Source: Alcaligenaceae bacterium (GTDB lineage: Bacteria > Pseudomonadota > Gammaproteobacteria > Burkholderiales > Burkholderiaceae_B). From it: DNA of 64,000 nt. The position numbers and the translations under genes were made by a program. The stretch lies in assembly GCA_013416485.1 (NCBI GenBank), contig JACCEO010000001.1:1-64000 (forward strand), given 5' to 3'. Under the pieces are notes generated by a model. That model was given only the letters and a program-made list of their open reading frames with translations. It searched no databases and was not told the DNA's origin. This document shows, piece by piece, positions 53,922 to 62,491 of the stretch; the stretch's first letter is position 1; each line of letters begins with the position of its first letter.

Positions 53922-55456
53922 GGCAGCTCCAAAGGGGTATTCAGCCAGATGAGTGCGCTGTCAGGGTCGCTGTGTATGTGTTCGCTGGCAAAGCCGGCCG
54001 CCACCAGTTGCTTACGCCACTGAGCAGAGCGGGTGTCGTCGCGGTCGGCAGGTATGGGGTCGCTATTGCATAAAAAAATGTGCATGGTCTGACTAAGACT
54101 CGCCAATTGGGCCAGCAAGGCTAGGGTGCCGCGGTCTGGGGTTTGCTGCGAGTCACACACCACCAACAGCCTGGCTGGTGACTGTTGTTGAAAATCGTCC
54201 AGCAGCTGTTTACGCTGTGGGCGGCTATCGTTTAGCCCTAAGTCTATGGTGTTGGGACCCAGTGTAAACGGGGGCCAGGTGATATCGGGCGGTAGTTCTA
54301 GGCCCACTATCAAGGCCTGTCGGGTGCTGTAGGCAGGGCTGTGTTGCCCGTGTTTCAACGCTGGTATCCAGGGGCCAGCGGGAGCATCGATATCGATTTT
54401 TTCACTGGGTGGTTCCAGACGGTCACGTAGTTCAGCATAGCCGGGTAAACGGCTGTCTATCGACAGGCGAGCCAGCTTGCGCTTTGATAGCCACAGGCTA
54501 AGCAGGGTGCCCACAAGTCTGGGTAGTAGGCCATACACCACCACGCAGCCTATTAGCCAGCCTGACCATAAGGCGTGGGCAGATTCAGGCAGGGATTGCA
54601 GGCCATTGCTGGCCCGCACTATGGCTTCGGAGGGCAGAGGGAAGCCCAGTTTGGCGGGCAGCCAACCCAAGGCTGCCGTTATGTAGACAAAACTGTCTGG
54701 GGATAATAGTGTGGTTTCCCAGTTGAACTGATAACGACGCGTTGACAATATACCGAGCAAGGTCAATAACACACTGATCAGGGCAGTGGCCCACCACGTA
54801 TGGCTGATGCCACCTAATATCCAGCGCAGCGAACCATTACGATCCAGGACACTGACCAGAGCGCGTGGCGCCAGTGCGGCATCTGGACCACGGGCTAACT
54901 TTTGAGTGAGCCACAACCAGAGTTCCCCTAGCCACGAGCCGTTGCTTGGACTGCGTAAGGAAAAGCTGGCTAGCCATAAGGCGAACGCCAGTAGGTTAAT
55001 GCCCAGCATGGTGGTTAAGGCCAGTAAAACGTTCACAGATCGGTTGCCATCGCCTAAGGCACTAAGGGCCGCACCTGCTCCTGCTAGTACCGCACTTAGG
55101 CACAATAAAGCCAAGGCGTAGCGCGCGCCGCGGGCGTAGCGCATTAACATGGTGTCCAGCTGTTCGCGGGCACCTAGCAGGCGGGCACGCTGCAAGATTT
55201 TTGCATCAAAATTGGTGCGTTCGGTTCTGACCCGGCGTACTTCGGCAGCGTCCTCTAAGGGGCCCCATAGGCTTTCGCGTAGCCTTATGGTTTCGGCCAG
55301 CCAGGCCGAGTTTAACGATACCGGTTTAGCGGCGGTGCGTAAGGGAACTGCAGAGAGTTTGGTATCAGGCATCCGTTGTCGCGTGCCAGACGCTGAATCG
55401 AATTGAGGTTGAAACCATGCGAGATGCTCCGGGCTATTGAGATATACAGTGTGCAT
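53918..55456 (-). CDS. DUF2868 domain membrane protein
   Basis: 512-residue inner-membrane protein of unknown function always seen, in my knowledge, next to a DUF3482 GTPase. Four to five hydrophobic segments lie between about residues 115 and 325 (LALLCLSAVLAGAGAALSAL, MLGINLLAFALWLASFSL, WWATALISVLLTLLGIL, and SGWLIGCVVVYGLLPRLVG). The C-terminal ~150 residues are soluble and resemble a nucleotide-fold or receiver-like domain (ALIVGLELPPDITWPP, ARLLVVCDSQQTPDRGTLAL). The start is uncertain: ATG 55456 gives the full frame, ATG 55372 is an alternative; neither has a good ribosome site. Confidence 0.85.
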   Translation of the reverse strand: MHTVYLNSPEHLAWFQPQFDSASGTRQRMPDTKLSAVPLRTAAKPVSLNSAWLAETIRLRESLWGPLEDAAEVRRVRTERTNFDAKILQRARLLGAREQLDTMLMRYARGARYALALLCLSAVLAGAGAALSALGDGNRSVNVLLALTTMLGINLLAFALWLASFSLRSPSNGSWLGELWLWLTQKLARGPDAALAPRALVSVLDRNGSLRWILGGISHTWWATALISVLLTLLGILSTRRYQFNWETTLLSPDSFVYITAALGWLPAKLGFPLPSEAIVRASNGLQSLPESAHALWSGWLIGCVVVYGLLPRLVGTLLSLWLSKRKLARLSIDSRLPGYAELRDRLEPPSEKIDIDAPAGPWIPALKHGQHSPAYSTRQALIVGLELPPDITWPPFTLGPNTIDLGLNDSRPQRKQLLDDFQQQSPARLLVVCDSQQTPDRGTLALLAQLASLSQTMHIFLCNSDPIPADRDDTRSAQWRKQLVAAGFASEHIHSDPDSALIWLNTPLELP

Positions 55457-55555
55457 TGTATCGGTCCAGCTCTTCTTGTGCTGTGTTGTACATGCTGAAA
55501 AGCGCAGTGCCTAAGCATGATGTGCAGTATTATCTGGACGTTTTCCAGGGAATAC

Positions 55556-56782
55556 ATGACAGTTACTTCTGCCACACCACCTTACTCGAATCCTATGGCC
55601 TATCTGGTCGTGTTGGCAGGAGTGTGCGCGGCGTTGCATGTTTGGAAACTGCCACCCGCTTTACCGGCTTTACAGCAAGAATTACATTTAAGTCTGGTGC
55701 AGTCGGGCTTTTTGTTGTCATTGGTACAGGCTGCCGGTATGTTGTTTGGCCTGGTGGCGGGGTTATTGGCGATACGGTTAGGTTTGCGTCGGTGTTTGTT
55801 GATGGGCTTGGTATTGCTTAGTGCGGCCTCGGGCCTAGGTGCTTATGTGCATACTGAATCTGCCATGCTGTTGGTACGCGCCGTTGAAGGTTGTGGGTTT
55901 CTGATGGTTTCTATACCCGCACCGGGGCTGATCAAACGGTTGGTAGCACCTGCTCATTTAAGCCGAGTATTAAGTGTATGGACCGGTTATTTGCCTACGG
56001 GTACAGCCATTATTTTGCTGGGTGGTTCCTGGGTGATAGCGCTGGCCAGTTGGCGGGTGCTGTGGATTTTGTTGTCCGTAGTGACGGTACTGATGGCGGT
56101 GGTTATTTGGCGTGTTTTGCCACCCGATAGCGTATCCGCACCAGTGGCTGCGCCTGTATCTAAGGCAACTGAGTCGTGGTCGCAGCTTACTCGCTTGACA
56201 CTGTCGTCATCGACGGTGTGGCTGGTAGGTATAAGCTTTGGCTTGTATACCTTTCAGTGGGCGACCGTTATTGGTTTCTTGCCGTCCATCTATGAGGCGG
56301 CTGGCATTTCGGGTACACAAGCGGGCTTGTTCACCGCAATGGCGGCGGGTGCTAACCTGATAGGTAACTTGGCCGCTGGTCGCGCCTTACACCGGGGGTG
56401 GCGTGCTCAGCATCTGTTGTATGTTGCCTTTGCCGTAATGGCGGTGTGTGCCGTGTTCGCTTTCGGTTTGGGTTTGAACGCAATAGGGCAGTTGGTGGCG
56501 GTTGTGATATTTTCGGCAATAGGTGGTTTAATTCCTGCCGTATTATTCATACTGGCAGTACAGTTTTCTCCTAGCCAGAAAACCACGCCTAGCACCATAG
56601 GATTGGTGCAGCAATGTAATTCCATAGGGCAGTTTGTGGGGCCTCCGGTAGTGGCCTTGGTGGCGACGGCGGTAGGTGGTTGGCATTGGACTTGGGTGGT
56701 CACGGCCTGCTGTGCTGTCTTGGGAATAGTGCTTGCATGGCGCATAGGAATGGCGTGTGCCAGAAGGGACCAAATAGAATGA
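55556..56782 (+). CDS. Major facilitator superfamily transporter
   Basis: Secondary transporter of 408 residues with about twelve membrane segments. The MFS N-terminal motif region is LQQELHLSLVQSGFLLSLVQ then AAGMLFGLVAGLLAIRLGLR, where the GxLaDrxGrr-like signature is modified. It continues AVEGCGFLMVSIPAPGLIKR and, in the C-terminal half, GLFTAMAAGANLIGNLAAGR. It resembles cyanate/CynX-type or drug-proton antiporter families; the substrate is unknown. ATG 55556 has AGGGA 5 bases upstream; the open frame from 55517 is an extension. Its stop overlaps the next ATG by 4 bases. Confidence 0.88.
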   Translation: MTVTSATPPYSNPMAYLVVLAGVCAALHVWKLPPALPALQQELHLSLVQSGFLLSLVQAAGMLFGLVAGLLAIRLGLRRCLLMGLVLLSAASGLGAYVHTESAMLLVRAVEGCGFLMVSIPAPGLIKRLVAPAHLSRVLSVWTGYLPTGTAIILLGGSWVIALASWRVLWILLSVVTVLMAVVIWRVLPPDSVSAPVAAPVSKATESWSQLTRLTLSSSTVWLVGISFGLYTFQWATVIGFLPSIYEAAGISGTQAGLFTAMAAGANLIGNLAAGRALHRGWRAQHLLYVAFAVMAVCAVFAFGLGLNAIGQLVAVVIFSAIGGLIPAVLFILAVQFSPSQKTTPSTIGLVQQCNSIGQFVGPPVVALVATAVGGWHWTWVVTACCAVLGIVLAWRIGMACARRDQIE

Positions 56783-57342
56783 CCGCGATCGTTGACTCTA
56801 CACCTCTACAGAACACCTTGCCGCTACGCCGTCTTTTTTTTGCATTGTGGCCTAGCCCTGACGTTGTCCCCGACATCATGCAATGCGTGCGCGCAGCGCA
56901 TCAGGTCTGTGGTGGCCGCATGATGCAGCCTGATACCTTACATATGACGCTGGCTTTTTTGGGGCATACCACCCAAGAGCGTACTGAAGAGTTAATACAA
57001 GCCGTACAAACGTGGACAGTAGAAACAGGACCGATTACCTTGTGCCGTATCGGGCGTTTTGATCGCCCTGAAGTGGTGTGGGTCGGTCCAGAGCCCGATC
57101 AGCCAGCTTGGTTGTATCGCGTTTATGATCGTTTATGGGATCAGCTATCGGACTTGGGCTGGGCCCGTCCAGAGCGCCCTTATAGACCCCATGTATCGTT
57201 ATTGCGTCATGCCGGAGCAGTTATAGATATACCTTGCCAGCCCATTAGTTGGGTATCGGGCGAGGCAGTATTGGTCGCGTCTACACCTCAGTCAGATAGC
57301 TCCTATTACCAAGTATTGGCCCGTGTGCCAGCTGCATCATGA
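56779..57342 (+). CDS. thpR: RNA 2',3'-cyclic phosphodiesterase (ThpR/LigT family)
   Basis: 2H-phosphoesterase of 187 residues that opens 2',3'-cyclic phosphate ends of RNA. The two H-x-T/S motifs are clear: HMTLAFLGHT and HVSLLRHAG, about 120 residues apart, with RRLFFALWPSPDVV at the N-terminus. I chose ATG 56779, which overlaps the MFS stop by 4 bases (ATGA); the longer frame from 56680 lies inside the MFS gene. Its own stop overlaps mlaE by 4 bases, so it is translationally linked to a lipid transporter without an obvious functional tie. Confidence 0.92.
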   Translation: MTAIVDSTPLQNTLPLRRLFFALWPSPDVVPDIMQCVRAAHQVCGGRMMQPDTLHMTLAFLGHTTQERTEELIQAVQTWTVETGPITLCRIGRFDRPEVVWVGPEPDQPAWLYRVYDRLWDQLSDLGWARPERPYRPHVSLLRHAGAVIDIPCQPISWVSGEAVLVASTPQSDSSYYQVLARVPAAS

Positions 57343-58490
57343 ATACGAACTCAACGACTAACTTTCTGGTGTTGGCGGCATCTGGTGATGCCTTGGTGGC
57401 GCAAGGTGACTGGATAATCGCGAATTATCAGATGATTAGTCGACAAATTCAGATGCTGTCTAGCGTGGCTAGCCAAGCTAGCCAACTGACTGGTCATATT
57501 GATTTACAGGGCATCACGGCCTTGGATACGGCAGGAGCCGAACGGTTGTGTACCTTGCTGGGTGCGGTAAACGTGCAAGCCGCTGCACGGGCAAATACAG
57601 GGTTGAGTCCAGAACGTAGCGCCTTATTGCTTAGCGTCGCCCAGGCCATGCAAGATGCAGATCAACCTGTACCGATCAAACAACAGTCAGTGGTTACGGA
57701 TTTGTTGGCGCGTATCGGGTTGTCCACGATCACGCTTTGGAAGCAAACCATAGAACTGCTTGGTTTTGCAGGTTTGGTGCTAGAAGCCTTAGTACGTAAT
57801 GTGTTGCGGCCATCACAGTGGCGGCCCACAGCCATTGTGGCGCAAATCGAAGAAACCACTTTGAACGCGGTGCCTATTATTGCCCTACTAACTTTTCTGG
57901 TTGGGGCAGTCGTCGCTTTTCTTGGGGCCACCATATTGGCTGACTTTGGTGCCAGCATATATACCGTCAATTTGGTAGGGTTTTCATTTCTGCGAGAGTT
58001 CGCTGTGTTATTGACAGCGATCTTGATGGCAGGCCGCACCGCCAGCGCTTTCACCGCGCAACTGGGCTCCATGAAGGCCAACGAAGAAATTGATGCCATA
58101 CGAGTACAAGGGCTGGACCCCATAGTGCTGTTGGTATTACCTAGGGTATTTGCCATGTTGTTGGCTATGCCTATCTTGACGTTTATTGGCATGTTGTCAG
58201 GCATATTTGGCGGGCTGTTGGTGTGTGCTTTGTCGCTAGGTATTTCGCCGACGATGTTTTTCACGATTTTCGGTGAAAGCATAGATATCAGTCAATTTTT
58301 TATCGGTATGTCCAAGGCGCCTGTTTTTGCCTTTCTGATTGCCATCATAGGGTGTTTGGAAGGGTTTAAGGTCAGTGGCAGCGCCCAGTCTGTAGGCGAA
58401 CACACAACATCTGCGGTGGTGCATTCTATTTTTGTGGTGATTTTGCTGGACGCAATGGCAGCGCTGTTTTTTATGGAGATGGGATGGTAA
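57339..58490 (+). CDS. MCE-system permease with N-terminal STAS domain (MlaE family)
   Basis: Inner-membrane permease of a phospholipid-type ABC/MCE transporter, 383 residues. Residues about 1-115 form a STAS-like domain (GHIDLQGITALDTAGAERLC), which in Mla systems is the separate MlaB; here it is fused. The MlaE part (about 130-383) has ALLTFLVGAVVAFLGATILA, FLREFAVLLTAILMAGRTAS, LGSMKANEEIDAIRVQGLDP and GCLEGFKVSGSAQSVGEHTT, the family signatures. Overlaps thpR and the ATPase by 4 and 7 bases. First of a four-gene MCE operon. Confidence 0.93.
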   Translation: MNTNSTTNFLVLAASGDALVAQGDWIIANYQMISRQIQMLSSVASQASQLTGHIDLQGITALDTAGAERLCTLLGAVNVQAAARANTGLSPERSALLLSVAQAMQDADQPVPIKQQSVVTDLLARIGLSTITLWKQTIELLGFAGLVLEALVRNVLRPSQWRPTAIVAQIEETTLNAVPIIALLTFLVGAVVAFLGATILADFGASIYTVNLVGFSFLREFAVLLTAILMAGRTASAFTAQLGSMKANEEIDAIRVQGLDPIVLLVLPRVFAMLLAMPILTFIGMLSGIFGGLLVCALSLGISPTMFFTIFGESIDISQFFIGMSKAPVFAFLIAIIGCLEGFKVSGSAQSVGEHTTSAVVHSIFVVILLDAMAALFFMEMGW

Positions 58491-59293
58491 ACGCCCAACT
58501 TGCTGCTGCGCAGCCGCTGGTAATTCAGGTACGCGACCTAAGAAACCAGTTTGGTGACCATGTGGTGCATGACCATTTGGATTTGGACGTGCGTCGCGGT
58601 GAAATCCTGGGAGTGGTGGGTGGTTCAGGCACGGGTAAGTCGGTGTTGTTACGCTCTATTGTGGGCTTGCAACGGCCCAGTCAGGGCAGTGTGCGTGTGT
58701 TTGGTCAAGACATCTTGAACTTACCCGAGACACAGCGCTCGCTGGTTGAGCGTAGGTTCGGTGTATTGTTTCAGCGCGGTGCCTTATTTTCTTCGCTGTC
58801 TGTCACTGAAAACGTGGCTATGCCCTTAATTGAACATGCGGGTTTAAACCGTAAAGATGCCGAGCATTTGGCTGGGGTTAAGCTGGCACTGGTGGGCTTG
58901 CCTGCGAATGCAGGGGCGAAATATCCAGCGGAATTATCCGGTGGCATGGTGAAGCGGGCAGCCTTGGCTCGTGCTTTAGCCTTGGACCCGGACATTCTTT
59001 TTTTGGATGAGCCTACCGCCGGGTTGGATCCGATAGGGGCTGGGGCCTTTGATCAACTGATCTTGACCCTAAGGGGAGCATTGGGTTTCACCGTGTTTTT
59101 GGTGACTCACGACCTGGACTCTTTATACGCCATATGCGACAGGGTTGCGGTGTTGGCTGACCGGCATGTGTTGGTGGCCGATAGGCTAGATGTGGTTCAG
59201 GACGTGGATAATGCCTGGATACACGACTATTTTCATGGCCCTAGGGGCCGCGCTGCGCAAGATGCAGAGCGTAAAGTATTGGAGCACACGTAA
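58484..59293 (+). CDS. MCE-system ATP-binding protein (MlaF family)
   Basis: ABC ATPase of 269 residues that powers the MlaE-type permease. Walker A is GGSGTGKS (about 46-53), followed by LVERRFGVLFQRGALFSSLS with the Q-loop, the ABC signature LSGGMVKRAALARAL, Walker B ILFLDEPTAGLDP, and the switch His in VFLVTHDLDSLY. GGMVKR instead of GGQ is typical of MlaF. Starts 7 bases before the permease stop and ends 1 base into mlaD. Confidence 0.95.
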   Translation: MVNAQLAAAQPLVIQVRDLRNQFGDHVVHDHLDLDVRRGEILGVVGGSGTGKSVLLRSIVGLQRPSQGSVRVFGQDILNLPETQRSLVERRFGVLFQRGALFSSLSVTENVAMPLIEHAGLNRKDAEHLAGVKLALVGLPANAGAKYPAELSGGMVKRAALARALALDPDILFLDEPTAGLDPIGAGAFDQLILTLRGALGFTVFLVTHDLDSLYAICDRVAVLADRHVLVADRLDVVQDVDNAWIHDYFHGPRGRAAQDAERKVLEHT

Positions 59294-60231
59294 TGGAACC
59301 TCGTGCACATCATGTGCTAATAGGATTGTTTACCCTGGTGGTATTTGCAGCAGCAGTGCTGTTCGGACTGTGGTTGGCTAAATCACAGAATGAAAGCGAC
59401 GTTCGCACCTACTCCGTTGTATTCAATGAACCTGTGCGTGGCCTCTCCAAGGGCAGTGCAGTGCAATACAACGGCATACGTATAGGTGATGTTATCAGCT
59501 TGGATCTGGATCCGGAAAATCTGAATTCGGTGAAGGTACGCATACGCATAGACGGGAAAATCCCAGTTACCCAGGACACCAGTGCACGTCTGGTATTAAC
59601 AGGAATTACTGGAGCGTCAGTGATAGAGCTTAGTGGCGGTACGCCAGGCAGCCCGTTGTTAACGGCAACTGAAGGTCGTGACCCGGTAATTGTGGCAAGT
59701 AAGTCGCCCTTAGGACAATTACTGTCAGGGGGAGGGGATTTGATGGTGAGTATCAGCGAGCTGGTGAACAATGCCAATAACGTACTGTCGCCTGAAAATG
59801 CTCAGAACCTAAGTAAAACGTTGGCGTCCCTAGAGCAAATAACCGGTACGTTTGCTAAGCACAGCAACGATCTTCAGGGTCTACTGGCATCGTTGAGTCA
59901 GGTGACTGATTCCGCCACGCAAGCGTTTGGTCAGGTGACTACCCTGATGGGCACTGGTACTGAACTGATAAGTAAGCAGGGCACAGCCACTTTAGAGCAT
60001 GCCCAAAAAATCATGGCATCCTTAGAAAAAACCAGCGCCAGCTTGGCTCAGTTAATTGCCGATAACTACGCTGCGCTAGGTGAGGGTGCTGATGGCCTTA
60101 GCGAAGTCGGTCCCGCGTTGCAGGCCTTGCGTGACACCTTATCCGCCATACGAAACGTGACCCGTAAATTGGATGAAAATCCTGCTAACTACTTGTTGGG
60201 CCGGGAGCAAATACAGGAGTTTCAACCGTGA
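59293..60231 (+). CDS. MCE-domain protein (MlaD family)
   Basis: Periplasm-facing lipid-carrier ring subunit. One N-terminal membrane anchor (about 7-29, VLIGLFTLVVFAAAVLFGLW), then a single MCE domain (about 38-120, YSVVFNEPVRGLSKGSAVQY NGIRIGDV, VRIRIDGKIPVTQDTSARLV, ELSGGTPGSPLL), then a long helical tail (about 150-290) that may form a coiled coil across the periplasm. 312 residues, longer than E. coli MlaD (183). Its ATG overlaps the ATPase stop by 1 base; its stop overlaps the lipoprotein start. Confidence 0.93.
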   Translation: MEPRAHHVLIGLFTLVVFAAAVLFGLWLAKSQNESDVRTYSVVFNEPVRGLSKGSAVQYNGIRIGDVISLDLDPENLNSVKVRIRIDGKIPVTQDTSARLVLTGITGASVIELSGGTPGSPLLTATEGRDPVIVASKSPLGQLLSGGGDLMVSISELVNNANNVLSPENAQNLSKTLASLEQITGTFAKHSNDLQGLLASLSQVTDSATQAFGQVTTLMGTGTELISKQGTATLEHAQKIMASLEKTSASLAQLIADNYAALGEGADGLSEVGPALQALRDTLSAIRNVTRKLDENPANYLLGREQIQEFQP

Positions 60232-60869
60232 AGTTTGATGTTGTAATGTTGCCCCGGATGGCACTGGCTTTGTCTGTTGCGCTGTTGTCGGCATGCTCGG
60301 TGTTACCTGAGCCGGGCACTTCAACGGTTTACTTGTTGCCTGCGGCTACCGTGCAGGCGGCTACGGACGCCTCCAGTAGCCGTACTCAGCCAGCAGCTGA
60401 CTGGGCTTTACAGATAGACACGCCGTATAGCAGCCAGCTGATTAATAGCCAGCGCGTACTGGTGCAGCCTATGGGTGATGCCATTAATGTGTATCAGGGC
60501 GTCCGTTGGGGTGATACCGCCCCCGTGATGCTACGTGATTACTTGGTGGATGCTTTTCGGGTACAAGCGCCACGTTTAGTGGTGAGTAATGACAGCAGTC
60601 GTGTGTTTTATGACCTGGCGTTAATTAGCGATTTAAACCAGTTTCAGGTGGTGTATGGCACAGATGGGCCCGTTGTTCATCTGCAGTTAGATGCCAGCTT
60701 GGTGCAGGCCTCTGGTAAACGCACAGTAGCGAGTCAGCGCTTTACGGCGCAACAGGCCGTAGATGGTACTGCCGTACCGCAGGTGGTGGCGGCTTTTGGC
60801 ATGGCGGCAAATACCTTGGCAACACAAGTTGTTACCTGGACGCTGCAGCACCCACCAGCAAGTAGGTAG
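60228..60869 (+). CDS. ABC-type transport auxiliary lipoprotein of the MCE system
   Basis: Outer-membrane or periplasmic lipoprotein of 213 residues. Signal and lipobox SVALLLSAC-type (ALLSACSVLPEPGTSTVYLL) with Cys near residue 23; then a beta-rich domain of the PqiC/ABC-auxiliary family (DWALQIDTPYSSQLINSQRV, MLRDYLVDAFRVQAPRLV, RTVASQRFTAQQAVDGTAVP). It likely links the MlaD ring to the outer membrane. GTG 60228 is used, with AGGAG 8 bases upstream; it overlaps mlaD by 4 bases (GTGA). Last gene of the operon, 7 bases from the convergent LysR stop. Confidence 0.9.
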   Translation: MKFDVVMLPRMALALSVALLSACSVLPEPGTSTVYLLPAATVQAATDASSSRTQPAADWALQIDTPYSSQLINSQRVLVQPMGDAINVYQGVRWGDTAPVMLRDYLVDAFRVQAPRLVVSNDSSRVFYDLALISDLNQFQVVYGTDGPVVHLQLDASLVQASGKRTVASQRFTAQQAVDGTAVPQVVAAFGMAANTLATQVVTWTLQHPPASR

Positions 60870-60876
60870 TACAACG

Positions 60877-61758
60877 TTACATTGAATAGTCGATATCTTC
60901 TGCTTGCTGGTGCTCAAACTGATTTTTTAGCATGTCATAAATGCGTAGGGTTAGTGGGCTAATCGTGTCGCTACGCGTCCATAGGTGGTAGGTTACAGCC
61001 GGTAGGGGGGGCAAGCCTTCTGCTTCGCCCAATACCCGCATATCGGGGTCCAAGGACTCTATGCTTCTGGCAGTTACGCCTAACCCTGCTCGTACCGCGG
61101 CTTTAATGCCCACTAGGGTAGGTGCTAAATAATTCAAATGCCATTTCAGCTTGGTTTGGGCCAAGGCTTCTAGGGCTATTTTTCGAAAAATACTTAGTTC
61201 ATCTGCCAGTATCAAGGGCAGGGCAGCCCGCTGGTTATGGATGTAATCGGCCGCGCATATCCAGGTGGTTGGTGAGGTGCGCAGTACAAAGCCTTGTAGG
61301 TCGTTAGCTTGACGGGTAGAGATGGTTAAGTCGATATCTCCGGATCTTAGGGCCTGCATTAAGAAAGGGCTACGATCCACGCGGATCTCCAAGCGGACTT
61401 TGGGTGCATGCCGTGCAATATGCGTTAGTACTGGGGGCAAAATCGTGTCGGCGATATCTAGGGGAGCACCTAGACGTATATTGCCTTCCATTTGTTTTTG
61501 CCCAATGTTTCTAATAGCCTCATCATTAATCGCCAATAAGCGCTGGCCATAATCGGCTAATTGCAAACCGTGGACAGTCAATGCACGAACTCGCCCTTGT
61601 TTTTGAAATAAAGGCACGCCCATCTGTGACTCTAGGCGTTGCATTTGTTGCGTAATTGCAGATTGTGTTTTGGATAGCTTCGTCCCAGCCTCTGAGAATG
61701 TATTAGAATTTTTGATGGTTACCAGGGTGCGTAATAAGGCAATATCCAAGTTTTTCAT
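60877..61758 (-). CDS. LysR-family transcriptional regulator
   Basis: 293-residue regulator. The HTH is DIALLRTLVTIKNSNTFSEA, then GTKLSKTQSAITQQMQRLES, with the usual S-A-I-T recognition helix and a long linker helix; the effector-binding domain covers about 90-290 (IRLGAPLDIADTILPPVLTH). It is divergent from the thiol dioxygenase and rhodanese genes with a 142-base spacer and probably regulates them. It is 7 bases from the convergent lipoprotein gene, so no terminator is seen there. The inducer, perhaps a thiol, is inferred. Confidence 0.92.
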   Translation of the reverse strand: MKNLDIALLRTLVTIKNSNTFSEAGTKLSKTQSAITQQMQRLESQMGVPLFQKQGRVRALTVHGLQLADYGQRLLAINDEAIRNIGQKQMEGNIRLGAPLDIADTILPPVLTHIARHAPKVRLEIRVDRSPFLMQALRSGDIDLTISTRQANDLQGFVLRTSPTTWICAADYIHNQRAALPLILADELSIFRKIALEALAQTKLKWHLNYLAPTLVGIKAAVRAGLGVTARSIESLDPDMRVLGEAEGLPPLPAVTYHLWTRSDTISPLTLRIYDMLKNQFEHQQAEDIDYSM

Positions 61759-61900
61759 AGTATTAGCTGGTGTTGATAGGGCTGGTTTAACGAATGTTTT
61801 TCAATTAATGTATTACCGATGCTTATGCTTTGAATCGTAGTTCTAATTTGTTTATTGCGCTATAGCCAGCTATATTTTTACCCTTGCACAGGAGCTATTA
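61759..61900. promoter_or_regulatory. LysR / thiol-dioxygenase divergent promoter region
   Basis: The 142-base AT-rich spacer between the divergent LysR gene and the dioxygenase gene. It includes the dioxygenase ribosome site AGGAG (61891-61895 area, 8 bases before ATG 61901) and a short inverted pair CGAT/ATCG (around 61827-61847) with the T-N11-A-like spacing used by LysR proteins. No sure -35/-10 pair was identified. Confidence 0.35.
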
Positions 61901-62491
61901 ATGACATTTACAACCGAAAAATCAGCCGCTATTGCCAATTTTATTGACTTGGCTAAGCAGGAAACCTCGTCAACCGTAACCCGCGAGGGCTTGGATAAGG
62001 TGTTGCAAGGCTTAATTGAACTGGCCTCACACCAAGAGTGGTGGAACAGTGATAGCTATGCAGAGCCCATCAACGGCGAGCTGCAGTCACGCTACTTTAT
62101 TCATGAAGAGCCTGACAATAGCTACGCCTTGTACTTGAATGTGATGAAGCCAGGTAAGCAGATTCGCCCTCATAATCACACGACTTGGGCCTGTATTGCC
62201 GCTGCCGAAGGGGTCGAAAACAACTACTTGTATGACCGCACTGACGATGGCTCACAAGCCGGGGTGGCAACATTGGTCAAGGTGGGTGAAAAGCGCGTAG
62301 GACCAGGTGAAGGGATTGCACTGCTAGCCGATGATATCCATGCCGTAGAGATCCTGGGTACTGACGCCATCCGTCATTTGCACATGTATGGTTTGGCCTT
62401 GGAAAAGCTGACTGAACGCATTGTGTTCGATACAGAAAATGACACATGCAGCATTATGTCGGTGGGTGTCAAGACTCAGCGAGGCGCTTAA
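61901..62491 (+). CDS. Cysteine / 3-mercaptopropionate dioxygenase-type cupin
   Basis: Iron cupin of 196 residues that adds O2 to a thiol, giving a sulfinate (cysteine or 3-mercaptopropionate). Predicted Fe ligands are His91 and His93 in RPHNHTTWACIAAAEGVENN and His147 in ADDIHAVE, matching the cysteine dioxygenase 3-His set. HLHMYG near 160 supplies the Tyr next to the active site. The HNHTTW sequence and lack of a clear Cys-Tyr crosslink pair are more like bacterial thiol dioxygenases with wider specificity. AGGAG lies 8 bases before the ATG. Overlaps the rhodanese gene by 1 base (TAATG). Probable sulfur-amino-acid breakdown operon. Confidence 0.9.
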   Translation: MTFTTEKSAAIANFIDLAKQETSSTVTREGLDKVLQGLIELASHQEWWNSDSYAEPINGELQSRYFIHEEPDNSYALYLNVMKPGKQIRPHNHTTWACIAAAEGVENNYLYDRTDDGSQAGVATLVKVGEKRVGPGEGIALLADDIHAVEILGTDAIRHLHMYGLALEKLTERIVFDTENDTCSIMSVGVKTQRGA

